Positions 1 through 8,240 of a DNA stretch of 12,061 nt are shown piece by piece (position 1 is the stretch's first letter; each line of letters starts with the position of its first letter). Origin of the DNA: Desulfobacteraceae bacterium (GTDB lineage: Bacteria; Desulfobacterota; Desulfobacteria; Desulfobacterales; Desulfobacteraceae). A model generated the notes under the pieces. The model had not been told where the DNA came from, made no database searches, and saw only the letters and a program-made list of their open reading frames with translations. A program made the translations under genes and the position numbers. The DNA lies in NCBI GenBank assembly GCA_003354055.1, contig PIVQ01000155.1, forward strand, positions 1 to 12,061, read 5' to 3'.

Positions 1-924
1 GAACAGCTCCGGGAGGATGTTGAACTGATTTCCGTAGCAGCAGAACCCTTTGATATGGATCTTTATCTGAACGGTACCCAGACCCCGGTATTCTTTGGGT
101 CTGCCATCAATAATTTCGGAGTCCGGGAAATGCTCGATGCCTTTGTTAAAATTGCGCCGCAACCGGGTGTCAGGCCCTCGGCCAGTCGTGATGTGAATCC
201 CGAAGAGAAGGCTTTTTCCGGGTTTACTTTTAAAATCCAGGCCAATATGGACCCGGAACACCGCGACCGGATTGCTTTTTTCAGGATTTGTTCCGGCAAG
301 TTTACCAAAGGGATGAAGGTTAGACACCATCGCATCGGCAAGGATATCAAGATTGCCAATGCCACCATTTTCATGGCCCAGGAACGCTCTAACGTGGAAG
401 AGGCCTTTCCCGGTGATATTATCGGGATTCATAATCACGGCACCATCAAAATCGGTGACACGTTTACCACAAAAGAACCTTTGAAATTTTTGGGTATTCC
501 CAACTTTGCCCCGGAACATTTCAGACGGGTGCTGCTCAAGGATCCATTGAAGGCAAAGTCCCTGACCAAGGGGCTGACCCAGCTGGCCGAAGAGGGAACC
601 ATCCAGGTATTCAGGCCGTTGAACGGCAACATGCATATCATCGGTGCCGTGGGGGTACTTCAGTTTGATGTGACCATGGCCCGTCTCAAGGCCGAGTACA
701 ATGTCAATGCCGGATATGAGCACATTGATTTGTCCGTGGCCCGGTGGATAACAAGTGAAGATGAACAATTATTAAAGGAGTTCACCAAGAGAAAAGAGGC
801 CAGCCTTACCCGGGATGCCGAAGGCAGACTGACCTTTTTGACCACCAGTGAGTATCAGCTGGGGTTTGCCATGGAAGAATGGCCCGGGATCGAATTCCAT
901 AAGACAAGAGAACATAATTCATAA
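1..924 (+). CDS. prfC: Peptide chain release factor 3 (RF3), 3' part only
   Basis: RF3 is a cytoplasmic translational GTPase that removes RF1/RF2 from the ribosome after termination. The frame is open from base 1, so the start codon and the nucleotide-binding motifs of the G domain lie upstream. What remains is 307 codons, against about 529 residues in the E. coli protein. The visible part starts near the end of the G domain ([18 protein letters not shown], about residues 28-45 of the fragment). It continues through the beta-barrel domain ([56 protein letters not shown]) and the C-terminal domain ([18 protein letters not shown]). It ends in FHKTREHNS, close to the FHQTREH end of E. coli RF3. 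These blocks separate RF3 from EF-G and other GTPases. No U-tract terminator follows the stop. The 92 bp to serC carries dyads, so serC probably has its own control. Confidence 0.96.
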   Translation, partial: EQLREDVELISVAAEPFDMDLYLNGTQTPVFFGSAINNFGVREMLDAFVKIAPQPGVRPSASRDVNPEEKAFSGFTFKIQANMDPEHRDRIAFFRICSGKFTKGMKVRHHRIGKDIKIANATIFMAQERSNVEEAFPGDIIGIHNHGTIKIGDTFTTKEPLKFLGIPNFAPEHFRRVLLKDPLKAKSLTKGLTQLAEEGTIQVFRPLNGNMHIIGAVGVLQFDVTMARLKAEYNVNAGYEHIDLSVARWITSEDEQLLKEFTKRKEASLTRDAEGRLTFLTTSEYQLGFAMEEWPGIEFHKTREHNS

Positions 925-930
925 TCAAAC

Positions 931-988
931 TCATTGATGCATCAATGAACCAATTAATCCAACATTCATTGATGAATCAATTAATCCA
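931..988. repeat. Twice-repeated dyad element upstream of serC
   Basis: TCATTGATGCATCAATGA at 931-948 is a perfect 18-bp palindrome. Its core, ATTGAT-N2-ATCAAT (933-946), recurs at 968-981, exactly 35 bp downstream. Each core is followed by a near-identical tail: 945-961 and 972-988 match at 16 of 17 positions. The 9-mer TCATTGATG also occurs at 931-939 and 966-974. The arrangement looks like a tandem duplication of an operator-type site just before serC. No U-tract follows, so a terminator for prfC is unlikely. The binding protein is unknown. Confidence 0.5.
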
Positions 989-1016
989 TAACCAAATAGA
1001 CAAAAAGGAACGTAAG

Positions 1017-2108
1017 ATGACAGATCAGAGAATTTACAATTTCAATGCCGGTCCCGCTGCATTACCACTGCCTGTTCTGGAGGAAATCCAGGGAGAGTTT
1101 CTGAATTTCAAGAATTCAGGAATGTCAGTTACGGAAATCAGTCACAGATCTTCCTATTTTGATGTGGTTATTGATGAGGCGGTTGCCCGGGCCAAACGGC
1201 TGCTGGGAATTGGGGAGGACTATCATGTTCTGTTCATCCAGGGAGGGGCCTCCATGCAGTTTGCCATGCTTCCCATGAACTTTTTGGGTGAAGGTGATAC
1301 CGCAGATTTTATCAACACAGGAACCTGGTCTACAAAGGCAATCAAGGAAATGCAGATCCAGGGTAAAACAGCGAATGTGGTTGCCTCCTCTGAAGATAAG
1401 AATTTTTCCTATATTCCCAAAGATGTTCAGTTCAATTCGGATGCCAAGTTTGTCCATCTGACCTCAAACAACACCATTAAAGGGACGCAGTTTTACGAGT
1501 TTCCTGATACCAATGGTGTGCCTATAATTGCTGACATGTCATCCGATATTTTTTCAAAACAGTTGCCCATGGATAAATTCGGCATGATCTACGCCGGTGC
1601 ACAGAAAAATCTGGGACCTTCCGGTTGCTGCATGGTCATCATTAAAAAAGATCTGCTGGAAACCGCCAACGCTGGGTTACCTTCCATGCTGGCCTATAAA
1701 ACCTATGCAGATAAAAACTCCATGTACAATACCCCGCCTTGCTTTGGAATTTACACAATCGGCCTGGTACTCAAGTGGATTGAAGATGAGATGGGTGGTC
1801 TTGAAAAGATGGAGGAGTACAACATCCAGAAGGCGGATATCCTCTATGACTTTATAGACGGCAGCGCGTTTTACAGTACAACGGCGGAAAAATATTCCAG
1901 ATCCCTGATGAATGTGACCTTCCGTCTGCCTGAGGAAGATCTTGAAAAAGAGTTTATCCTCCGGGCCACGGAACACGGTCTCGGCGGGCTTAAAGGGCAT
2001 CGTTCCGTTGGCGGATGCCGCGCCTCCATCTACAATGCCGCTACCATGGAGAGCATGTATGCGTTGGTAGAATTCATGGAGTCCTTTGAAAAGGAGAAAC
2101 TCTCATGA
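1017..2108 (+). CDS. serC: Phosphoserine aminotransferase
   Basis: SerC is a cytoplasmic class V PLP aminotransferase that converts 3-phosphohydroxypyruvate and glutamate to O-phosphoserine and 2-oxoglutarate, the second step of serine synthesis. It also acts in the pyridoxal-phosphate pathway in some bacteria. The 363-residue product matches the usual length of about 360. Visible family blocks are YNFNAGPAALP (7-17), HRSSYFD (43-49), QGGASMQF (75-82), the PLP-lysine block GAQKNLGPSG with Lys197, and GHRSVGGCRASIYNA (327-341) with substrate-binding arginines. ATG 1017 was chosen because AAGGAA (1005-1010) lies in front of it and the homologous part starts at once. An in-frame ATG at 945 would add 24 residues that merely translate the upstream repeats. 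The stop overlaps the serA start by 4 nt (ATGA), so translation is probably coupled. Confidence 0.96.
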   Translation: MTDQRIYNFNAGPAALPLPVLEEIQGEFLNFKNSGMSVTEISHRSSYFDVVIDEAVARAKRLLGIGEDYHVLFIQGGASMQFAMLPMNFLGEGDTADFINTGTWSTKAIKEMQIQGKTANVVASSEDKNFSYIPKDVQFNSDAKFVHLTSNNTIKGTQFYEFPDTNGVPIIADMSSDIFSKQLPMDKFGMIYAGAQKNLGPSGCCMVIIKKDLLETANAGLPSMLAYKTYADKNSMYNTPPCFGIYTIGLVLKWIEDEMGGLEKMEEYNIQKADILYDFIDGSAFYSTTAEKYSRSLMNVTFRLPEEDLEKEFILRATEHGLGGLKGHRSVGGCRASIYNAATMESMYALVEFMESFEKEKLS

Positions 2109-3685
2109 AAGTTCTTGTCAGCGATAAAATGAGTGAAACGGGTATTGAGATCTTCAGAAACCGGGACGGAATTGAGGTGGATGTCAACACCGGGCTGTCC
2201 CAGGAAGAGTTGATTGAAATCATTCCCCAGTATGATGCGCTTGCTATCAGGTCTTCCACCCAGGTAACAGCCGAGGTGCTGGCGGCTGCCACCAATCTGA
2301 AAGTTGTTGCCAGGGCCGGTATCGGCCTGGACAATGTGGATATTGACGAGGCCACCAAAAAAGGGGTGGCCATCATGAATACCCCCGGCGGCAATACCGT
2401 GACCACTGCGGAACATGCCATTGCCATGATGATGGCTTTGACCCGCAATATCCCTCGGGGAACAGCCTCACTCAAGGCGGGTAAATGGGATAAAAAACTG
2501 CTTCAGGGCAGAGAGATATCCAATAAAATCCTCGGGGTTATCGGATTCGGTAATATCGGGTCCATTGCCGCAGGCCTTGGCAAAGGCCTGAGAATGAAGG
2601 TCATTGTTTTTGATCCTAATATCTCTTCCGAACACATTACAAAAGCAGGGTTTGAATATGTAACCCTGAACGATCTTTATGAAAGAGCTGATTATATCAC
2701 CGTTCATGTCCCCAAGATGGATGCCACCATTGATCTGCTTGATGCGGACGCATTTGAGAAAATGAAGGATGGGGTAATGGTGGTCAATTGCGCCAGGGGC
2801 GGGATTGTCAACGAGTCTGCCCTGTATGATGCCATTGTTGCAGGTAAGGTTGCAGGTGCTGCCCTTGATGTCTTTTCCACAGAACCTCCGGGAGAAAACC
2901 CCCTGCTTGAACTGGACGAGGTCATTGCCACCCCCCATCTGGGTGCCTCCACCATGGAAGCCCAGACCAATGTGGCGGTTGCTGTTGCAAACCAGATCAT
3001 TGCCTATCTGCTGGAAGATACGGTGATTAATGCCGTGAACGTGCCTTCGGTTACAGGTGAAGTGCTCAAACAGCTGCGCCCGTTTCTTTATCTTGCGGAT
3101 AAAATGGGCAAGATGCAGGCCCAGATCACCCCAGGCGGTATCAAGCAGGTGGATATCGAATACATCGGCAAGTTTCCTGATCTTGATCTTAAACCTGTGA
3201 CCATAAACGCCATCAAAGGGACCCTGGCTGAATTTGTTAAATACTCAGTGAATTCGGTAAATGCCATATCCCTTGCCAATGAAATCGGAATAAAAATTTC
3301 GGAATCCACCTCTCAGGAAGCAGGTAACTTTTTAAACCTCATCCGGATGACTGTGGTCACCGAAGAGAAGACCAATATTGTGGAAGGCACCATTTTCGGA
3401 AAGGATGATGCCCGTATTGTAAGAATCAACAAGTTTCGACTGGAAGTGATTCCCGAGGGCCATCTGGCGCTGATCCACAACGTGGATAAACCCGGATCCA
3501 TAGGTTCCATTGGCGTTAAGCTTGGTGAGCACAATCTCAATATTGCAAGAATGATGGTGGGTCGCGAAGAAGATGGTCAGAGAAATATCATCTTTTTACG
3601 AACAGACACCCCTGTACCGCCCGAGGTAGTACAGGAGATTGTCGACCTTAACCTTGTGGTCAATATGACAACATTTGAATTATAG
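2105..3685 (+). CDS. serA: D-3-phosphoglycerate dehydrogenase, long ACT-domain form
   Basis: SerA catalyses the first committed step of serine synthesis: NAD-dependent oxidation of 3-phosphoglycerate to 3-phosphohydroxypyruvate. At 526 residues it is the long form, with an intervening (ASB) domain between catalytic core and ACT domain. Residues 1-95 and 285-320 form the substrate domain. The Rossmann domain carries GFGNIG (147-152) and the NAD-ribose acidic residue Asp170. Catalytic Arg231 (NCARGG), Glu260 (STEPP) and His278 (TPHLGAST) are all present. The ASB-like part spans about 320-445. The ACT domain spans about 453-526 and carries the IHNVDKPGSIG block where serine feedback usually acts. 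AAGGAG (2091-2096) is a good ribosome binding site inside the serC end. Family members can also reduce 2-oxoglutarate to D-2-hydroxyglutarate, which is relevant to the next gene. Confidence 0.97.
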   Translation: MKVLVSDKMSETGIEIFRNRDGIEVDVNTGLSQEELIEIIPQYDALAIRSSTQVTAEVLAAATNLKVVARAGIGLDNVDIDEATKKGVAIMNTPGGNTVTTAEHAIAMMMALTRNIPRGTASLKAGKWDKKLLQGREISNKILGVIGFGNIGSIAAGLGKGLRMKVIVFDPNISSEHITKAGFEYVTLNDLYERADYITVHVPKMDATIDLLDADAFEKMKDGVMVVNCARGGIVNESALYDAIVAGKVAGAALDVFSTEPPGENPLLELDEVIATPHLGASTMEAQTNVAVAVANQIIAYLLEDTVINAVNVPSVTGEVLKQLRPFLYLADKMGKMQAQITPGGIKQVDIEYIGKFPDLDLKPVTINAIKGTLAEFVKYSVNSVNAISLANEIGIKISESTSQEAGNFLNLIRMTVVTEEKTNIVEGTIFGKDDARIVRINKFRLEVIPEGHLALIHNVDKPGSIGSIGVKLGEHNLNIARMMVGREEDGQRNIIFLRTDTPVPPEVVQEIVDLNLVVNMTTFEL

Positions 3686-3700
3686 ATTAGAATAGTTAGG

Positions 3701-3722
3701 TATAATAGAAAAAGTAGGTATG
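3701..3722 (+). promoter_or_regulatory. Consensus -10-like TATAAT just before the flavoprotein start
   Basis: TATAAT lies at 3701-3706, in the 34-bp gap after serA. If used, transcription would begin near 3713 and leave only about 7 nt before the ATG at 3720. The only -35-like match, TTGAAT (3675-3680), sits 20 bp away, which is long. The nearest Shine-Dalgarno-like bases (TAGG, 3716-3719 region) are too close to the ATG. An in-frame stop (TAG at 3693) and the lack of start codons after it leave 3720 as the most upstream start. The match may be chance in an AT-rich gap. Confidence 0.2.
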
Positions 3723-6700
3723 ATAGATCCAAAAAGAAAGATCCCCTATAACTACACTTCAGCAGACGACGACCAGATCATAGATCATCTTTTTGGTACG
3801 GAGACCTTAAACGCCATCCGGTCCCTTGAGACAAAAAAAGGGACCGGACGGTCCTCCCGTCTGCTGTACAGGTTCATGGGCGACCTGTTTATTATTCAGA
3901 GAAATTCGTTTTTATTCCAGGAGCTTGTGGAGCATCCCCTCCAGCGCAGGCGGCTCTTTGCCGAGTTTGAGAATGATTTAAGCACTATTGCGGCCCATGC
4001 CAGGCATGATGAAGTCAGCCAGGTACTTACCACCTGTGAAAAGGCTTTGAAAAGCCTTGGTCGTCAGATCCGGTCTGTGACCGCAGATCAGAGCCGGGTG
4101 TTGCGTCACCTTGCGCCTGTGATCGGGAAGAGTAATGTTTATTTTGATCCGTTTAACATCACGGCCCATGCGACAGATGCCACTGACTGGCGCAGGTTTT
4201 CTCCGGTGGCCGTGCTGCGGCCGGACCATGAATCCCAGGTGAGCGGACTGGTTCGCAAGATAGGCAAACTTAAGTTCGGTATCATTCCCAGAGGGGCGGG
4301 AACCGGACTTACCGGCGGTGCCACCCCCCTTACTCCCACCTGTGTGATGCTCAATACGGAAAAGCTCAACAAGATTTATCCCATTGAACAAAAGATCACG
4401 GAAGACGGTCGATCCTTTGCTGCCATGGCCGTTGAAGCCGGTGTGATCACCCAGGATGCCAAGGATGCAGCCAAGGCTGCGGGGTTGATATTTGCCACCG
4501 ACCCCACTTCGGCCTGGGCCTGTACCATCGGCGGGAACCTTGCTGAAAATGCCGGGGGCAAGACGGCTGTATTGTACGGAACCGCCCTTGATAACCTGCT
4601 GGCTTACCGTATCACCATGCCCGATGGCGCAACCTATACGGTTGAGCGGGAAAATCATCCCCTGCGCAAAATTCTGCATGAGGACGAGTTGGTCTTTACG
4701 GTTAAAGGCAAACAGGGTCTTCCCTGCGATACCATCCGACTGACCGGTACCGATGTCCGGAAAAAAGGGCTGGGTAAGGATGTCACCAATAAAACCCTGA
4801 AAGGTCTGCCCGGCATCCAGAAAGAGGGGTGCGACGGTATCATCACCTGGGCAGAATTTATTTTATATCCTGAGTTTGACCACAAACGGACCTGCTGCAT
4901 TGAATTTTTCGGCAATGACATGACAGAGGCCGGTCAGGTGATCACAGCTATCTGCAACCGGTTTTCCAATGGAAATCCTGCCCTGATCGCTTTAGAGCAT
5001 TTTGACGAAGAGTACATAAAGGCAATTAAATACAAGACCAAACAGTCTGTTGGGGACCGTCTTAAAGCCGTGCTGCTGATTGACATGGTCTCCAATGATT
5101 CAAATTCTCTGGACCAGGGGTTGAAAACTCTGGAAACCATACTGGATCCCTATGATAAAACCGGGTTTTCCATTGCCAGGGACGAGGCTGAGGCCCAGCG
5201 GTTCTGGGAAGACAGAAAACGACTGGGGGCCATTGCCGCCCATACCAATGCCTTTAAGCTCAACGAAGACATAGTTTTGCCTATTGACAGTCTGGCTGAT
5301 TTTGTCCGGTTTACGGACGAGACCAACCTTGCCGAAAAGAAGTACAATCAGACCCGTGTCATTCAGGATATTGTGGATTATCTGAATACAGCCGTCCCCT
5401 TGGCAGATCCGGAGTTGCTGGCCAAAAAGGTCGGCCGGATCAAGGATCTGGCATACAAAACCCGCAAAAAACTGGATATTGCATCCAGGCATGCTCTGGA
5501 ACGGGCCGTATTGACAAAAGAGTTTTATAAACAGGTTACGGAAGGTCTTCGCGGGTACAGCCTGGTACTGGAAAATGTGGAAAAGATCTATCAAACCACT
5601 TCCAGCCGCCTCATCGTCATTGCCACACACATGCATGCCGGAGACGGTAATGTCCATGTCAATATTCCCGTACTCTCCAATGATCGGGAAATGATGGAGC
5701 GGGCAAATATGTCGGCGGACAAGGTCATGGCAAAGGCTGTGGCGCTTGACGGCGTGGTCTCCGGAGAGCACGGCATCGGAGTGACCAAGTTCAAATACCT
5801 GGATCCTTCCCAGCTGGCTGAATTTTCTGAATACAGAAAAAAGGTTGATCCTGATGGCCTCATGAACCCGGGTAAGCTTGAGGAAGAAGATATTCTGGCA
5901 AAGGTGTTTACCCCCTCATTCAACCTTCTGGAACTGGAAGCCCGGATCCTCAAACACGGGTCTCTGTCCGATCTTGCCGGGAAGATCGCAAATTGCGTGC
6001 GCTGCGGCAAGTGCAAACCCGAATGCCCGGTGTTTTATCCGGCCAAGAACATGTTTTTTCATCCCAGGAACAAGAATCTGGCCGTGGGTGCCCTTATCGA
6101 AGCCCTGCTTTATATTACACAACGGACCCAGTCTACCGGGTTCAAGGTCTTGAAAAACCTGGAGCAGATTGCCGATCATTGCACCATCTGTCATCGCTGT
6201 TTTATCAAATGTCCGGTCAATATAGATTCAGGGGTAATTTCGGTGCGGGAGCGCACTATTCTTAAGAAGATGAAATTCAAGCACACGCCGCTGGCCACAC
6301 GGCTTACCCTTCAATACCTGGGGACGAAGGATCACACACTGAATACAGCATATCGGGCAAGTCTGCTCGGGGCAGGGGGGATGCTTCAACGTACCGGCGT
6401 TAAGATGGCAAAACCGCTGTCGCTGATTCCTTCACTGAAAAAGACACGGACTATGCAACTTTTGCAGACCCCGGTGGCCAAAACAGGCTTTCAGACACTG
6501 CGGACTCATCTGCCCCACGCTGGGAGGAACCAGGCCATTGTGCTGGAGCCTGAGAAGGAGACTTCTGCTACGGTATTTTATTTTCCCGGCTGCGGCAGTG
6601 AGCGGATGTTCTCAAAGGTGTCCATGGCCTCCCTTTTTCTGCTGCTTTCCCAGGGGAATCGGGTGATTCTGCCGCCGCCTTATCTGTGCTGCGGGTATCC

Positions 6701-7331
6701 CCTAAAGGTCAATGCCAGGAAAAAAGAGTTTGATAAGGTCTTTCTGGAAAATATTATTATTCTGACCCAGATTCGGGATATGTTCAACGACCTTGCGTTC
6801 AGCGCATGTATTGTGTCCTGCGGTACCTGTATGGAAACTTTGACGGATTTAGGGGCTCATGAGGTGTTTAATTCGGATATCAGAGATATTTCAGGCTACC
6901 TGCTGAACAGCGGTTTTGGCAGCAGTCTTACCAGCAGTTTCAAGATTGAGGGAGATAATAACTATCTTTACCACGCCCCCTGTCATGATTCTTTAAAGGA
7001 CGGGGCCGTGTTAATGTTGTCAGGCGCCGGTATCAATTCCATAGCAGTTCCCCATTGCTGCTCCGAAGCCGGTACCCTTGCCATATCACGTCCTGATATC
7101 AGCAATGCAATGTTATTGAGAAAACAGACTGAGATTGCCAAGGTTAATGGAGAAATGCCCAAGGGCAAAAAGATTCTGACCAATTGTCCCTCATGTATTC
7201 AGGGGCTTGGCCGGCAAAAGGGAATGAATCCTGTTCATCTGGCAGAGGAGTTGGCCGTTCTGGCTGGCGGTCCGAATTGGTTAAGCACGTTTAAAAAAAT
7301 GGTCCGGAATCCGGAAGTGGTGACCTTTTAA
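3720..7331 (+). CDS. FAD-linked 2-hydroxyacid dehydrogenase fused to 2x[4Fe-4S] and CCG domains; probable D-2-hydroxyglutarate dehydrogenase
   Basis: This 1203-residue fusion oxidises a D-2-hydroxyacid at FAD and sends electrons through iron-sulfur centres. Residues 1-140 are an N-terminal extension that I recall as DUF3683. Residues 160-385 are the PCMH-type FAD-binding domain, with IIPRGAGTGLTGG (188-200). Residues 390-722 are the FAD-oxidase C domain, with THMHAGDGNVHVN (636-648, His637, His639, His646) and GEHGIG (682-687). Two ferredoxin motifs follow: Cys759/762/765/769 and Cys821/824/827/831. Two CCG (HdrD/GlpC-like) repeats end the protein: Cys958, Cys990-991, Cys1034, Cys1037, then Cys1088, Cys1113-1114, Cys1156, Cys1159. 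There is no signal peptide or membrane segment, so it is probably cytoplasmic. E. coli YdiJ has a related layout at about 1018 residues and is reported as a D-2-hydroxyglutarate dehydrogenase. The place right after serA favours that substrate; D-lactate or glycolate remain possible. Electron acceptor unknown. Confidence 0.88.
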   Translation: MIDPKRKIPYNYTSADDDQIIDHLFGTETLNAIRSLETKKGTGRSSRLLYRFMGDLFIIQRNSFLFQELVEHPLQRRRLFAEFENDLSTIAAHARHDEVSQVLTTCEKALKSLGRQIRSVTADQSRVLRHLAPVIGKSNVYFDPFNITAHATDATDWRRFSPVAVLRPDHESQVSGLVRKIGKLKFGIIPRGAGTGLTGGATPLTPTCVMLNTEKLNKIYPIEQKITEDGRSFAAMAVEAGVITQDAKDAAKAAGLIFATDPTSAWACTIGGNLAENAGGKTAVLYGTALDNLLAYRITMPDGATYTVERENHPLRKILHEDELVFTVKGKQGLPCDTIRLTGTDVRKKGLGKDVTNKTLKGLPGIQKEGCDGIITWAEFILYPEFDHKRTCCIEFFGNDMTEAGQVITAICNRFSNGNPALIALEHFDEEYIKAIKYKTKQSVGDRLKAVLLIDMVSNDSNSLDQGLKTLETILDPYDKTGFSIARDEAEAQRFWEDRKRLGAIAAHTNAFKLNEDIVLPIDSLADFVRFTDETNLAEKKYNQTRVIQDIVDYLNTAVPLADPELLAKKVGRIKDLAYKTRKKLDIASRHALERAVLTKEFYKQVTEGLRGYSLVLENVEKIYQTTSSRLIVIATHMHAGDGNVHVNIPVLSNDREMMERANMSADKVMAKAVALDGVVSGEHGIGVTKFKYLDPSQLAEFSEYRKKVDPDGLMNPGKLEEEDILAKVFTPSFNLLELEARILKHGSLSDLAGKIANCVRCGKCKPECPVFYPAKNMFFHPRNKNLAVGALIEALLYITQRTQSTGFKVLKNLEQIADHCTICHRCFIKCPVNIDSGVISVRERTILKKMKFKHTPLATRLTLQYLGTKDHTLNTAYRASLLGAGGMLQRTGVKMAKPLSLIPSLKKTRTMQLLQTPVAKTGFQTLRTHLPHAGRNQAIVLEPEKETSATVFYFPGCGSERMFSKVSMASLFLLLSQGNRVILPPPYLCCGYPLKVNARKKEFDKVFLENIIILTQIRDMFNDLAFSACIVSCGTCMETLTDLGAHEVFNSDIRDISGYLLNSGFGSSLTSSFKIEGDNNYLYHAPCHDSLKDGAVLMLSGAGINSIAVPHCCSEAGTLAISRPDISNAMLLRKQTEIAKVNGEMPKGKKILTNCPSCIQGLGRQKGMNPVHLAEELAVLAGGPNWLSTFKKMVRNPEVVTF

Positions 7332-7332
7332 T

Positions 7333-8046
7333 ATGAATCTTCTGCTTCTGGATGAAAAAGATTTTAGAGGACCTGCTTGTGTCAGTATCACCGGCCGCAG
7401 ATTCATGCATGTAAAAAAAGTTATCAGGGCGCAAGTCGGTACCAGTCTTGCCTGTGGACTTATTAACGGGAAAATGGGCAAAGGAGAGGTGACTGACTTT
7501 AACAAGAACGGGTTCCGGATGCATATTTCACTAACCCAAGAGCCGCCGGCCGCCATTCCTTTGACTCTGGTTTTGGCCCTTCCCAGACCCAAGATGCTCA
7601 AGCGGATTCTTCAGTCTGCCGCAAGCCTCGGGGTTAAGGAGATCTACCTGATCAACTCCTGGCGGGTGGAAAAAAGTTTCTGGCAAAGTGATCTGCTGGA
7701 AATGGAAAAACTGGAACGTCATCTCCGTCTGGGCTTAGAACAGGCCAAAGACACGATGATGCCTAAATTATGTCTGGAAAGGTATTTCACATCCTTTGTG
7801 AAAAAGGATTTGGCTAAAATGGGCAAGGGAAAAACTTGCATACTTGCCCATCCAAAGACTTCACAAGTCTGCCCGGTTGGTGTAAATAAAGAAACCATAC
7901 TGGTGATCGGACCCGAAGGCGGGTTCATTGATCTGGAAGTGGATACCCTGGCAACGGCCGGATTTTCCCCTTTTAGTATGGGACCCAGAATTTTAAGGGT
8001 GGAAACTGCTGTCACAGCGTTAATTGCCAGGTTGTTTCCATCTTAG
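7333..8046 (+). CDS. rsmE: 16S rRNA m3U1498 methyltransferase
   Basis: RsmE is a SPOUT-class, SAM-dependent methyltransferase that methylates N3 of U1498 in 16S rRNA on the assembled 30S subunit. The 237 residues match the family length of about 240. The N-terminal PUA-like part covers about 1-70. The SPOUT domain follows, with LALPRPKMLKRILQSAASLGV (positions 81-101) and the knot motifs VIGPEGGF (191-198) and MGPRILRVETAVTAL (216-230), which are the family's SAM-binding signatures. The ATG comes one base after the stop of the flavoprotein gene, so it is almost certainly co-transcribed and translationally coupled. A functional tie to serine synthesis is not evident. No terminator is clear directly after the stop; the small gene at 8079 follows within 33 bases. 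Confidence 0.95.
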   Translation: MNLLLLDEKDFRGPACVSITGRRFMHVKKVIRAQVGTSLACGLINGKMGKGEVTDFNKNGFRMHISLTQEPPAAIPLTLVLALPRPKMLKRILQSAASLGVKEIYLINSWRVEKSFWQSDLLEMEKLERHLRLGLEQAKDTMMPKLCLERYFTSFVKKDLAKMGKGKTCILAHPKTSQVCPVGVNKETILVIGPEGGFIDLEVDTLATAGFSPFSMGPRILRVETAVTALIARLFPS

Positions 8047-8078
8047 ACTATTGTAACTTAAGAAAAGAAAGAGAACAC

Positions 8079-8240
8079 ATGGATAAGAAAACCCGTAAAG
8101 AAAGAAAAATTTCCTTTGAAAGCCTTCCTCCTGCAATCAAGGAAAGCCTCACCGAAGAAGAAAAAGAGATGTTTATGAATGCGGAAGAATGGTCCGATGA
8201 GCTATTTGCAAAACTGGATGAGTTCATCATAAAAGAATAA
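8079..8240 (+). CDS. Small acidic/charged protein of 53 residues, function unknown
   Basis: I do not recognise this product. It begins MDKKTRKERKISFESLPP and continues as a strongly acidic, probably alpha-helical stretch (EEEKEMFMNAEEW, about 26-38) ending DEFIIKE. The basic N-terminus and acidic C-terminus, with no cysteines and no hydrophobic segment, suggest a small soluble protein. A modest purine-rich ribosome binding site (AAAGAGAAC, 8069-8077 region) precedes the ATG. It starts 32 bases after the rsmE stop on the same strand, so it may be the last gene of that run. The reading frame is more protein-like than the opposite-strand frame across the same bases, which gives serine-rich low-complexity sequence. 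Conservation in relatives would decide whether it is real. Confidence 0.6.
   Translation: MDKKTRKERKISFESLPPAIKESLTEEEKEMFMNAEEWSDELFAKLDEFIIKE

Noticed and set aside
945..1016. A 24-residue N-terminal extension of SerC from ATG 945
   Set aside because: The extension (MNQLIQ.. repeated as MNQLIH..) is only the translation of the upstream DNA repeats. SerC homology and length fit ATG 1017, which has AAGGAA at the right distance.
3978..4679. 233-codon open frame on the minus strand inside the flavoprotein gene
   Set aside because: It lies fully opposite a strongly conserved FAD-binding domain, and its composition (Gly/His/Arg rich) is that of an antisense shadow.
5100..5771. 223-codon open frame on the minus strand
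   Set aside because: It lies opposite the conserved FAD-oxidase C domain with the GDGN and GEHGIG motifs; no recognisable protein features.
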